DNA of 64,000 bases from Amylostereum areolatum (Eukaryota > Basidiomycota > Agaricomycetes > Russulales > Stereaceae): positions 496,001 through 560,000 of the forward strand of contig SAXG01000008.1 in assembly GCA_012932865.1 (NCBI GenBank), given 5' to 3'. Below the pieces are notes generated by a model, which was given only the letters and a program-made list of their open reading frames with translations, did not search any database and was not told the DNA's origin. Of this stretch, positions 1 through 10,721 are shown one piece after another; the first letter of the stretch is position 1, and the number at the start of each line of letters is the position of its first letter. A program made the translations under genes and the position numbers.

Positions 1-2878
1 CGTATGAGCTGCGTGAAATCCTTTAGGGACTCCGGCTCGTGCTTCTCTGCCAGTTTAATTGCGCGCCTACCAGTGATGACAGTTGGCATGCAAGAAGAGA
101 GCATACAAAGGAGGCCACAGACCGAAAGAGGGCCAGCCGCGGAAACTTGTCGACCATCTCGGTGAACCAGGACTGGATGCGAATGTACTCCCAATTGTCG
201 TCGCCCTCAAGCCGACAGTGAAAACACGCGAACTTGTTCGGCAAGCGCTTATCTCGGGCGGTATGGTACCTACGTACCGAGCGGGCGGACCCGGGGGTTA
301 TATTTGAAGCGTGGTGGGTTAAAGCGAGAGACTCTCACCCCATACACCTATGGACGTGCGCGTGAGCAACTTGAATGCAATTTTCATGGACGACGGATGG
401 AGGCATACCAGACGTGAAACCACTTTCCGCACCCGCCCTCGCATAATATGCACTCGGCGCCTTCAGGCTGCAAGGTACACTTCATCAGAACATGCTGGAA
501 CGTGGAGATGAGGAGCCGCACTGCCGTGACGCTGCAATCGCATTCAACAATCTCTTTGACCTGTATAGTCTTCGCCTCATTCCTGGGTCTGGATGGAACG
601 ATGTCTCCCTCGGGCGATGGCGAAGCGTTGGGAAAGGATTCGATGGGGTCGTCAGCGGCCGATATTCCCTGCGTTCGGGTCTCCGAGTCTGTTGCCATGA
701 TTGTTCAGGTTTAGTGACCTGCGGAACACGCGAAGGAGACAAACCTGAGATATCATCATGATTTTGCATCTGTCTGTCCGGGGGCGTACGGTCGACTTCC
801 ATTTGAGTGACCGTACTCGAACTTGGAATATCAGACGGCGGTAACGGGCTAATCCGGTTGAACGAGGATTTGGGTAGAGGAGTCCGAAATTGTGAATGGG
901 TGCGGATGGATAAAGATGCTTTGGAGTGCAACTGCGTTGAGCTTTTGGGTTTGGGTCAAAGTACCCCGAGAACGACGCAATTCCTTTTGTCTCTGGATAC
1001 ACGCGTCGCGTCAGATAGATAGTTACACGCAAGAAGGAATAAAGCGTGCCATGTCGTTGATATGCGTTGGAATGCTCTCCTCTGAGGCCAAAAATACCAT
1101 TTCTTGGGTGGTCATGTCGTCAGGGTTATCGATGTCCATTGAGTCCTTGTCCGAGTTACGAGCATATGCTCGACGCTCGTCCATAGAGAGAGGTACAATG
1201 TCGCCGTCATTCGTTCTGTATCCCATGGGCATCCAAGGCTCCGAGCCCACTCCAGAGTTGTCGACGGTCTCAGTATATTCGGGGTCAGGCGAGCCCTCTG
1301 CATCGTTGTCCAATGAATCCATCCGACCAAGTCTTTCCGCGTCCCAGGCGATCCTGCGATGACGAGCATCGCGTTTCTGCACATCTACGTCTGTATGACG
1401 AACAGATTGCCCGACGGTGGTCAGAGGCCGGTCGGTCGTACCTGTCCAAGGCTTCGTCGTTCTTTTCCGTGGGGAGAACATTGGAGACAGAAGCAACGTG
1501 GAAGGTCTAGTCTGTAGATCAGGAAATTAGAGATGCATGATGGGCGTATACTCATAAGTTGCATACCCATGCCAGCCAGTTTCGAGGTTACCTATGTTCC
1601 ACTTCTCTGGAACCTCGTCTGTCTCGTGCGTCGTAAAGAAAAAATGTTCCTTGTCGGGGTCCCCAGGACTTAAATCCAGGGGGTTCGTAAGACGCAGGAG
1701 TGTGCGAGTTGTAGAAGACTTTGTACGTAACAAAGCGTCCGCCCTGATGTGACCCCGTCGCTGTCAGCTAGTTGCAAATGCTTATGGTCTACTCACTTGG
1801 AAGCTTGTCCATGTTGTTCATGGTCGAAATAAGCATTTTCACCAACGTCTGGAGGGTATACATAACTCAGAGTCCAATCTCAAGGAAGGAAGAATAGGTA
1901 CACACCTTAATGCTCTTCTTGACATCCCCGAGAGTAGGGGTTCTTCCTTCGAGAGCAGCTTGTGTCGCAGGGTCTTTCGACATCTTCCTCCTTCCCAGGG
2001 ACAGGTTCGTCATCTCCTTGCCAAGGGACATGATTGGGACAATGGTGTCAGTCCCGGGGACGCGATGATACTGAAGAAGGCTTAGTGCTGCGCCGGCGTC
2101 CTCGATACAGCTATGCACACCTTGAAATTGAAAGTGTAGGCTTCCACTATGCTAGAAGATGTATCAGAACGGGAAATAAAGAGGATATATGCGTCTCAAT
2201 ACTCACTTATTTGGGTCTTTCTCGTCCTGTAGTTGTGCTTGTTGGTCAGAAAAGGGGAGAGGCCTTCAAAAAAAAACTTGCCAGATAGATGGCGAAGATG
2301 AAGCTTCTCAGGTATTGCTTCTCCAGCGCATCAAAGATTCCGTTTTCCTTGATCGGATGTGTCGTTAAGAAAGCGGACCACGCGCTGCCGTCGGCTCTTT
2401 ACTCACCAGGTAGTCGAGAACGCGATCCCCTTCGGCGGACCAACCACGCTTTATAGTGGTGAACTTGAAACCACTAGTGTCGCGGGGTTCGCCTGTGGAG
2501 GTTTCTTGGGACATCATAGACCCGGAAGGGATCGGAGTAAGAGAGGCATTGCTGGATGACGTGAGGTAATCTAGTACCGCGAGGTGAGACGATTATTTGT
2601 GGGGCCAGCGAGGGTAGAGGCGAATGCGTACGTGTAGAGAGATTATCATCCGGGAAAAGATCCCTAATGTATAACATGAGATATATGCGCATATATATAT
2701 GCGGGATGGCCACAACTTGCCTTAGAAAGCTGATGCAACCCAGACCGGCTTTGAGCATAGTTTGGACCATCGCGAGGCTCTGCCCGGATGTTACCGTGGC
2801 CTCGGGGTAAAGGTGAGATGGATATGGGGACACAGTGCGTTGAATTACCTGAGGAACCTTGGTCGTTTGAGCCTGCAT
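1..2878 (-). CDS. HOP1: Meiotic HORMA-domain protein, Hop1/HORMAD-like (3' end outside window)
   Basis: HORMA proteins of the Hop1 type build the meiotic chromosome axis and promote inter-homologue recombination. The start is the ATG at 2878. After a first intron the exon carries the HORMA opening, with GQSLAMVQTMLKAGLGCISF and then LFPDDNLS. Later exons hold GFKFTTIKRGWSAEGDRVLDYL-like sequence split over a junction (about 2400-2480), a YHRVPGTD stretch (about 2060) and HFFFTTHETDEVPEKW (about 1600-1650), all typical of the HORMA core. Towards the left edge a Cys-rich PHD-like finger is visible (CILCEGGCGKWFH about 415-455, CFHCRLEG about 210-230), as in Hop1-type proteins. An intron near 65-125 joins LALFR to an exon that runs off the window, so the C-terminus is missing. 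The frame changes at about 1665-1668 by one extra base within the HORMA domain, which is either an assembly indel or a break. One intron (about 2664-2722) appears to use a GC donor. Confidence 0.75.
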
Positions 2879-3475
2879 GGGGGACGATGGTGGGAAACGG
2901 AGAAAACACGCGTCGGGTCAACGAGTCCGACGCGTCGCGCCAGTAAGGAAACGATCACGTGTTGGCGCTCGACTCTCACGCGCTGACAGAAAGCGGCGTT
3001 GCCTTTTTCGGCCGCGTCTGTTCGGCAACGTCGTGTTCGATGGTGGTGGGCCTTGGCAAATGGCAGTGCGGCAGGTTCAGATCTGCTCATCCCCAATCGT
3101 TCATCATTGAGTAGGTGGTATGTGTTCGCAGGCTATGGCAGTTCTTGGAAGGAGACCTTGGAGATTTTAGGGGTGAAGATCCGGTACTTATCGCACCGTA
3201 CAGGTTTCAGCTTGGCGGGCGTCGAGATATACGAGGACATGGTGTGATACGAGAATGTCGAAGAAGTGTAGGACTGTCGATAGACGTTGTAGAGGAGGAA
3301 AAGAGCTCGTGTTCGAAGGGCACGGGAAGCGGCATCAGGCCCGAAAGGGGACGGCCATCGGGGTTCGAGCACGAGAGAGCGTACGGACAACGTTGCAGCA
3401 ACGAGCGAACGTCGAGTGATCTGAGCTGGGATTAGCACAACTAACAGATCTTTATCGCCTTTTCTTTCGTCGTGA
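2879..3475. other. Intergenic region between divergent HORMA and GID7 genes
   Basis: This is the shared upstream region of two divergently arranged genes. A minus-strand frame beginning with ATG at 3240 reads a plausible short exon of about 35 codons. I could not join it convincingly to a second exon, so no gene is called. Confidence 0.4.
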
Positions 3476-6400
3476 ATGCCAACAACCCTCGGACGATACT
3501 CCGTCTTGACTCTTCGCCACCATTGATCCTTTACTTTCTTCCACCACCCCCACACGGGACACCGTCCCAATTTCCGATACTCCTCTCCCCCATTTGCCAG
3601 TCCTGGACAACAACGCACAGCCCCATTCCCCACCCTCGTCGCTCTCCTCAACCCTAGCAAGAACTTCTCACATCCCCGCCCTCAACCCCCTCGTTCCTGC
3701 CACTCGCCTTCATTCTCAACTCGAGGGAGACGCTGCGAGCGAATCGTCGGTAGCACACTCGTCTAACACTTCTGCTAGTGCGTCTCAGCTTCCCTTTTGC
3801 GTTTCCTTTCTCCCTTATGCATTCTCAGCAGCTCTAGATCCTGAGCACGAGCGCGCACGCAAGCGTCAAAGGATCGACAGTATCACCACCGGCACAGAGG
3901 ACTCCCCCTCATCCTACCACTCAGCCCTCGAACGCCATATATTCTCTGACGAGCCAAGCTACAATCATTCCGCCATGCGTCTCCCCGAAAGTGATCGAGA
4001 CTCCAACCTATCCGTCTCTCCTGATCTACCAGAGGCGGGGCCTTCGTCCTTGTCGACAGGGCTTAAGGACCAATGGTCATGCCGTCAACTGGCGGTATGA
4101 ACGGGCATGCGTCACGCCTAACCACCAACGGGCTCAGTAAACGGCCTTCTATTCCACTGGTCGAGCTGCCGGGCACACTACTCTACGACGACTCGAATAT
4201 CGATAGGGAAGAGTTCGTTAGGCTGGTTCTACAAACCCTCAGGGATGTGGGCTACACGTGAGATTCTCCGTTTACTCTCTTCTTCAGCTCCCTGATATAC
4301 ATGTATTTTCGACAGTGGATCCGCTGCGACGTTAGAAGCCGAATCGGGGTACGAGATGGAAATTTCACAGGCCGCAGACTTCCGTCGCTATGTCCTAGAG
4401 GGCGCGTGGAGTGACGCAGAACGAGCGCTCGAAGATTTAGCCAGCATTGAGGAAGCCAGTCTTTGGGTACGCTGCTTTGGTATCTGCCTTGTATATCGCC
4501 TAACAGTCGTACTATGGTAAGGAGGCCAAGCATCTCATCAGTCAGCAGAAATATCTCGAGCTCTTGGAAGCGGGAAAGGCCACTCTTGCGTTACACGTGT
4601 TGCGCGATGAGCTGGCGCCCTTTTATGCGGACCCAGAGACAATTCAGCCGCTGTCCAGGTATGAGTTACCTCGTTCGTGCAGTCTGGCTAGCTGCTCATG
4701 AGATCTCGTCACCAGCCTTGTGATGTGCTCAGACGCGGTAGATCCTCAGGCAGCGAGCAGGATGGGATGGCGCCAACGGCCTTGTCACGGCAGAGATTGT
4801 TAGAACGCGTACAAGGTGAATCCTTTCTCGTAGCAATGTAGCCCTAATGGCTTATTTACGTTCACAGATTTCATACCATCTTCAGTTATGATCCCGCCGC
4901 GCCGATTCCGCACCCTTTTAACCCAGGCGCTGCACCACCAACGGTCGCAATGTCTACATCACAACACTTCTTCCACTTCTGGCGAATTCTCGTTATTCGA
5001 CGACCATGAGTGTAATAGTGACATGTTCCCACGCGTCACGACAGCCATTCTCGAAATTCATACCGACGAAGTATGGAATTTGGAGTGGAGCCACAACGGG
5101 AAATGGCTGGCTACCGCTAGCAAGGACAAGAGCGTCATTGTATGGGCGATCGGGGTACGGCTTCTCCTTACGACATCTACCCGTGAGCCGGTTCTAACCC
5201 ATACATACAGACCGAACCAGAGCCCGTGATTACGGCTGAACTACACCTTCGCGATCACCTTGTCTCCAGTTGGCTATCTGGCTTGGTCGTTGGACGACTC
5301 GATATTACTGTCATCTTCAGAGCACGTCATTAAGATGTGGAATACCAAGGTAATGGAGCACACCTACCTCCATGATTTCCTTTGTGACGTTTGTGTATAG
5401 ACTGGCTTGTGCACACGAACAATCGATTCAGCACACACGGATACGGTCTCCGCATTAGCATGGCTCCCTGACGGGTCCGGGTTTGTCTCTGGATCCCAGG
5501 ATCGCAAGATTATCATATGGGTACTTATATTCAGCTTTTTTCACTTTCTCATCAGTTGACAATATGCTATCTTCCCGCGGCGATGACATCTTTTCAAGGG
5601 TACTGATGGTAAACAACGCCATGCATGGAGCCCCACGTCCATACGGATAACAGACCTCGCCGTCACCCCCGATTTCACACGGCTGGTCGCCGTGGGCGAG
5701 TCCGCCACAAGTTCATCCGCACATAACTACACGCCGCCTGCGCGAGGTGACTCCATTACACCGCCGGGCCCAGGTAGCAGGGGAGCTCCCGCGAGTGTTT
5801 CTGGCAGTGGGGATTACCTGATGATTGTGTATGACATAGCGACGAAAGAGCCTGCGATGTGAGTGTCCCTACGCCGATCCCGCCTCTGTGACGCCTCTGA
5901 CTATGTTTGGCTCCACAGCTCTATAGCTTTAGAGGGGCAATTGACCAGTGTCAAGATATCGGAAGATTCACAATATGCCCTCATCAACCATGCGCCAGAC
6001 GTGAGTGCTGCGATCTCGATGATGTGAGTGCACATTACTGACTTTTCACTCCCCTGGTAGGAAATCCACCTTTGGGACCTGTCAACAGGGCAAATGGCGC
6101 GAAAGTACACGGGACAACGGCAAGGACATCACATCATTCGCAGTTGTTTTGGTGGTGTGGACAACAACTTCGTTGTCAGTGGCAGTGAAGGTTCGTTTCT
6201 CCCGGACTGTGAGGTAAACGCCAGCGCTAACTCACGCTTCTCGCCCTCCTCCCTTGGCCTCTCGCTCGCACATCTCTGTAGATGGAAACGTGTACGTCTG
6301 GCACCGGGAGCGCGGTATCCTCCTCGACATTCTATCGGGCCATGGCAGCGGCAGTGTGAACTCTGTCGCGTGGAATCCACGGAACAAGAAGATGTTTGCC

Positions 6401-6571
6401 TCGTGTTCGGACGATTGCACGATACGGATATGGGAGGCTCTCCCCGCGGCGTCTTCCTCGTCTTCGCGCACGGCAGATCGGACTTTGTTTGAGCCAACGG
6501 AGACAGGGAAGGGAAAGGGAAAGCGCAGAGAGCCTTGGAATGGCGCGGACGGCGTCGAACGACAACGATGA
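3476..6571 (+). CDS. GID7: GID7 / WDR26 homologue (LisH-CTLH-WD40), GID E3 ligase subunit
   Basis: WDR26/Gid7 is a scaffold of the GID/CTLH ubiquitin ligase, which in yeast degrades gluconeogenic enzymes. After a Ser/Pro-rich, probably disordered N-terminus, a LisH motif starts around 4200 (FVRLVLQTLRDVGYT). A CTLH segment follows through about 4660 (AADFRRYVLEGAWSDAERAL, then an exon reading LHVLRDELAPFYADPETIQ). The linker SVMIPPRRFRTLL (about 4875-4920) is typical of the family. WD40 repeats run from about 5035 to 6450 (VWNLEWSHNGKWLATASKD, YLAWSLDDSILLSSSEHVIK, GNVYVWHRERG, NSVAWNPRNKKMFASCSDD). The C-terminal tail is basic and short. The start is unresolved: the ATG at 3476 is out of frame with the open frame over 3510-4060, and the LisH frame can start at the ATG at 4073. 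Extra single bases break the frame near 4744, 4784 and 5264. The gene converges on Elongin-A. Confidence 0.8.
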
Positions 6572-7459
6572 AACCTTCTGTGTCGCGCTGCGTCTGGCCT
6601 CCCTCCGACTTCTCCCACCCTCCCTCTGTTTGACATAATCCCGCGTCATTCGGTGCTCGTCCAGTGCGTCCTTGGCACCGTCTGGCATCCTAAGCAATTT
6701 TTGGCATAAAATTACCTATGGTTCTTCACGCACGCATTCAATTTCGCATCTCGCACCCACACGCTGCATCTAAGTTCATACATACTTACCATCCAACCAT
6801 CCTCTCATCTCCATTCTCTTGCTTCCTCGCACGAATCAACCATTCCTTTTGCATAATGCATCTAGACGTTACACGACACGACACGACTTCTGTTACTAGT
6901 ACACTGGTGCCCCCCTTTGCATCTCAGGATTTGTACGCTGTATGTACAGTACTTTATATAGCAGTGACCATGGCTAAACCGGACGCAAGCGGGGCCCGCG
7001 GGCGAAGTTGAAAAGCGACTTCCACAAACCCCAACGCACGTCCTGCGCCGCCACACGTGCTAAAAACTCAATAAGCGGACCTTTTCGCAATGTATGCGCA
7101 GCTTCGTGGTGTTCGAAGCGTTGATAGATAGATAGATCGTCCCAGAGCAGGGGATACAAGCAGAGATTGCATGGAAAAAGGCTCCTTCCAGGTCTCACGC
7201 CGGTCCCCGGGAGGCAGCAGTCTAAGTTGGTAGAGGTTGTGGTACAGGGACGTCATACAGAGATATAGACTCGGAGAAGGAGTGGATGTGGCGGGGCATT
7301 AGACCGGAGAACCAAAGGTACAGCGAGGCGTGGAGATCCATAGTGGACAATACAGTACATGGATGCAAATCAGGATGCGTGGGTGGCGGTATCAGGGATA
7401 AACAGATGGGCGAAGGGTTGTGTGGCCGGCGAGATGGTACATTGACGGTGGTGGGAGGC
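6572..7459. other. Intergenic region between convergent genes
   Basis: This stretch lies between the 3' ends of GID7 and Elongin-A. It holds only short frames without recognisable protein features, plus a brief GATA microsatellite at about 7123-7137. It is presumably 3' UTR and terminator sequence. Confidence 0.5.
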
Positions 7460-8676
7460 CTAAGCGCGAGATTGTGTCAGACGGCTCGGGAGTTGAGAAT
7501 GTGCGCGATGCTTGGGCATGAATAGAGATGACGTGGGCCCTTTCTTCCCATTCAGGATGGGAGCAAATTTGGTTGAGGGGGCGGGCGGTGATGCCAAAGG
7601 GGCTGGTTTCGGGGAAGACTTGATATCAGGGGCTAAAGAAGCGCCAGTGCCGCAAAGGGCGGGGGAGGACTGAGATTGTGGGGGCTCCGACGGAGAGTGT
7701 TTGGGAGGTTGACGGAAGGTTACTGTCTTTACTGTGACCCTAGGGCTAGAAGAGACAGGATTGGGAGGAGGGGGTGGTTTGGCGGAAATGGTATTGGCTA
7801 CAACGCGATAAGACTTGGAAGCTGGCATAGGAGGACGCTGCTGGGGCGAGAATATCTTCTGTACTTTCGAGGCCTGAGTACGAGTTTTCTGGAGGAGTGA
7901 CTTCGGTTGCGATGGCGCTCCCCCTTGAACTTGTTTATCAGACCGCCACGCAAGGGGGGAAGACGAATAGGCTCACATCGAGCACGTTTGACAGGCGGGA
8001 CCTTGTCGGTCATCTTGACGTCCCGTTCTTTCCGACGTTCCTCTTCTCTTATCCGGTTAATGCGCATGTTTTCACCGGCGGCCTGAAATCGCCTTTGAAC
8101 GTCCTCCTCGAGCAGCTGGAGAGGATGTGAGCGCATGGAGGTGGTGAGATAGATCTCACGAGGCGTACATAGAACTGGTCCCGCCAAGACGGAGGGGGAT
8201 TTTTCAGATATGGTTCAACCTGGATACGGAACGAGTCGCAACAGTGTTTCTTCCACATGTCTGGGTCGGACGATCAGCACAAAGCCTCAGTACCCTATAC
8301 TTGGTAAACTTACGATCAGTCTGCTTCTTGAGATGCTATCCGGACCGGCGGAGTAAGTGTGCTGTACGGAGATGAGGAAGGGGAAGACGTACGGGACTGG
8401 CCTCTTCTAGCCGACAAAGAGTGTTTCGACTGCAGTTCTCGAGGACTGGACGTACGAGCTCATAAGCCACGCTATCTCCGAGGCTGGTGATACCTGTGGT
8501 AAAAAGAAATAAGGCACAAAAGCGAGGGGAAGCTTCAGGAGATCTGACCGTCTGCATGAACGGATGCCACTGCGGGATGGATGAGAATGTGCGAGGCGAA
8601 AGATGTGAAGCTTCGCACCTTTCTGACAGTACTGTACGAGAGTCAGGATACGTCTTGTTGATTCTTCTGAGATCAT
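7460..8676 (-). CDS. ELOA: Elongin-A family protein (RNA polymerase II elongation / ubiquitin ligase adaptor)
   Basis: Elongin A forms a complex with Elongin B/C that stimulates RNA polymerase II elongation and can act as a ubiquitin ligase for stalled polymerase. The start is the ATG at 8676. Joining the exons gives LTLVQYCQK, VASVHADG and ITSLGDSVAYELVRPVLENC, which is the conserved Elongin-A N-terminal block. It continues with RLEEASP, HLKKQTD and MWKKHCCDSF...PPSWRDQF, the family's F-box-like region. A basic stretch follows (about 7990-8110, with RIREEERRKERDVK and VPPVKRAR), then a Pro/Ser-rich tail ending SSLFMPKHRAHSQLP. Two exons are very small: 21 nt at 8549-8569 and 22 nt at 8314-8335. 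About 200 bp upstream of the ATG lies the left end of the retrotransposon, so its promoter may be affected. Confidence 0.8.
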
Positions 8677-8874
8677 GGCGAGGCAAGATAACCATCAAAT
8701 TACAGAGAAGCGAGCACGAACGAAGGAGAGATGCTGGTGATACTGTTGGTTGTGCCTGTGCGAGGTCAACAGAGCACTGACTCTGTGAGCAACCCACCAC
8801 TCTCTTCTGAGTATGGCATTCCGTTCCCACGATCTGCGCAGGCTCAGCGGCCGGTGCGGCGGTGCCATAATACA

Positions 8875-9243
8875 TCGGCTTGAAAGGAGTTTCTCGGAGT
8901 CGAATCAGGCGTCGCTTTCGCACGGTGCCGTCCTCGCGTGGGCGACTGCTCCCGACGCCCGTCGGAGCCGCCACCTACTTGTTGGGATGCGCCCGCGGCT
9001 GCGCACGACCTGGCACCGGGAGCCCGCCTAGCCCGTAGCGGGATGCTACAGATGGGCTAGGTTTGGAAGTACCCGCTCGAGAGAGTACAAGAGTCGCTCG
9101 GGGGGCACCGCTGATGCCCCCAACTCTTGCCAGCACCTCGTCTCGCCAGGTCCGTCCCCATTTCGTCGCTTCGAACCGTTCCGCTGACGCCCTCCTCTCG
9201 CCAGAGTCTGCCTCGCCGCGTCGCCCACGCCGCTTTCGCTCTC
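8875..9243 (+). repeat. Ngaro split direct repeat A1
   Basis: This 369-bp block recurs without visible difference at 13735-14103. The match starts at the TCGGCTTG sequence and ends at CGCTTTCGCTCTC. It contains the proposed ORF1 start (ATG at 9114) and a nested hairpin at 9027-9061, so it probably doubles as 5' leader and promoter. Confidence 0.95.
9027..9061 (+). promoter_or_regulatory. Nested hairpin in A1, upstream of ORF1
   Basis: CCTAGCCC (9027-9034) pairs with GGGCTAGG (9054-9061). Inside it GTAGC (9035-9039) pairs with GCTAC (9045-9049), leaving a GGGAT loop and a short AGAT bulge. The same structure recurs in A2 at 13887-13921. It lies about 50 nt before the first in-frame ATG of ORF1. 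A role in translation, packaging or priming is inference. Confidence 0.6.
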
Positions 9244-10721
9244 AACCCTCGCGCAACTCCCATATGGCCCAGACTGAACATGTTGTACCGCAAGAGGAAG
9301 GACCGCACGCAGGGGGGCCGGGTCCCGACGCGCCGCAAGGTGGGCGGCCACTCTCCCGACGCATCCAGCCCGACCTGTCCCAGCTCTTCGTCGCCGGCAT
9401 CGCCGACGACTGCATGCGAGTCGTCGAGCAGCTCGAAGGTGGACACTTGCGCCTCGCGGATGCAGCCACCAACATCGACGGCCTCCTCGCCAGCGGTACG
9501 CGCGCAGACCTGTCCGAAGAAGACGAAGACGCCGCACGCGGGGCGCGGGCCCAAGCCTACAACCACTTCGTCTCGCTCCTTGAGGAGGCCCTCGAGCGGC
9601 GACTCACGAACGAGGAGGACGGTTTCCGCCGTGTGCGGGGACTCGGCGGGAACGACGTCGGAGAGACCCGCCGCCGACGCTCGCGTTCGCCGGCCAGCAC
9701 CGCGCGTCGCGGCAGGAGCTACGAGCGGGACAGCCCGCGCACCCCGCGTGAGCGCGCTCGCCGAAGGCGCTCCCACTCGGACGACAGCCGGTCCCCTCAG
9801 CGCGCGCGCTCTCGCCAGCGCCAGCGCGGACGCTCGCGCGACAGCGACCTCGACTTCCGACTTTCTGGCAAGCATCGTCGCCTCGATGACGACTTCAGCG
9901 ACGACGGGCGCCCAGCCAAACGCAAGCTCGACTACTCCTCCCTCCCTTTCCTCTCCGGCCGAGCGGACTCAGCGCTCTCTGACAACTGCCGGCTTACCGT
10001 CAAGCTCAAGGCCAACTACCTTCAGCACCTCGACGAAATCAAAACCATCGTCATCTCCATGCCCGAGTGCCCCGATTTCCCCCAGTCCGGATGGAAGGCA
10101 GTCCTATCGGACACGTACTTCGACCTCGACGTCGTTTTTTCCAGCCTCTACGCCATTGGGGGAGACGGGCGCGACATCCAGAAGCTCGGGGAGTATGAGC
10201 TACACGGCGGACCATCCAAGCCTGCGAAGCACATCGCCACATCCGGCGAGTGGGGAATGGCATTCGAGCGCTACCAGGACGCCGTCACGTTCGTCTACCC
10301 GCATCGACGCGACGAGTTGGCCGCCTATCGCAGGCACATCATCAACTACTTCGGCGCCGTCCACGGGCACGACGACCTCGTTCTCAACTACGACCGCGCT
10401 GTCCGCGCCCGCGTCGGCAGGTCCAACGCCCTCGAGCTTTCAGACACCAAGGAGTTTACGGCACTCGAGACCATGCACATCACCGCTGGACTGGCCTCGC
10501 GACCGGCCACCAGCAACATCTCTCGCGCGCGAGGCAGCACTGCGACGGGAGCTCGCCGCTCGCAAGGCCCCCAGCAGTCCACCGAAATCTGCCGACGCTT
10601 CAACGCCGGGAACTGCTCAGGCAAAGGGTGCAAGTACCGCCACGCGTGCTCCTCATGCGGAGGAAAACACGGTGCTCACGAGTGTGGCCGCGGCGACGGC
10701 TCCGCCCACACCAACCACTGA
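9114..10721 (+). CDS. Ngaro ORF1, Gag-like protein with C-terminal Cys/His zinc finger
   Basis: ORF1 of Ngaro elements is thought to provide a nucleic-acid-binding structural protein. The first in-frame ATG is at 9114, inside repeat A1; a later ATG at 9264 is an alternative. The N-terminal third is Arg/Ser/Asp-rich and low in complexity (about 9660-9870, many SR and RR pairs). A more ordered middle follows (about 9950-10480) with regular aromatic residues. The C-terminus has a Cys-rich finger, CRRFNAGNCSGKGCKYRH, of CCCH spacing, then a second Cys/His group (CSSCGGKHGAHEC). The downstream polymerase frame lies in the +1 frame relative to ORF1, and that frame is open beneath the whole ORF. No similarity beyond the zinc finger was recognised. 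Confidence 0.85.
   Translation: MPPTLASTSSRQVRPHFVASNRSADALLSPESASPRRPRRFRSQPSRNSHMAQTEHVVPQEEGPHAGGPGPDAPQGGRPLSRRIQPDLSQLFVAGIADDCMRVVEQLEGGHLRLADAATNIDGLLASGTRADLSEEDEDAARGARAQAYNHFVSLLEEALERRLTNEEDGFRRVRGLGGNDVGETRRRRSRSPASTARRGRSYERDSPRTPRERARRRRSHSDDSRSPQRARSRQRQRGRSRDSDLDFRLSGKHRRLDDDFSDDGRPAKRKLDYSSLPFLSGRADSALSDNCRLTVKLKANYLQHLDEIKTIVISMPECPDFPQSGWKAVLSDTYFDLDVVFSSLYAIGGDGRDIQKLGEYELHGGPSKPAKHIATSGEWGMAFERYQDAVTFVYPHRRDELAAYRRHIINYFGAVHGHDDLVLNYDRAVRARVGRSNALELSDTKEFTALETMHITAGLASRPATSNISRARGSTATGARRSQGPQQSTEICRRFNAGNCSGKGCKYRHACSSCGGKHGAHECGRGDGSAHTNH

Noticed and set aside
3133..3240. Minus-strand exon-like frame with ATG at 3240
   Set aside because: Reads plausibly for about 35 codons, but no matching second exon with proper splice sites and frame could be found.
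7123..7137. GATA microsatellite as a possible repeat array
   Set aside because: Only about four units; no CRISPR-like spacing and no functional context.
9057..9875. Long minus-strand frame opposite Ngaro ORF1
   Set aside because: Shadow of the GC-rich Arg/Ser-rich ORF1; no domain and no codon pattern of its own.
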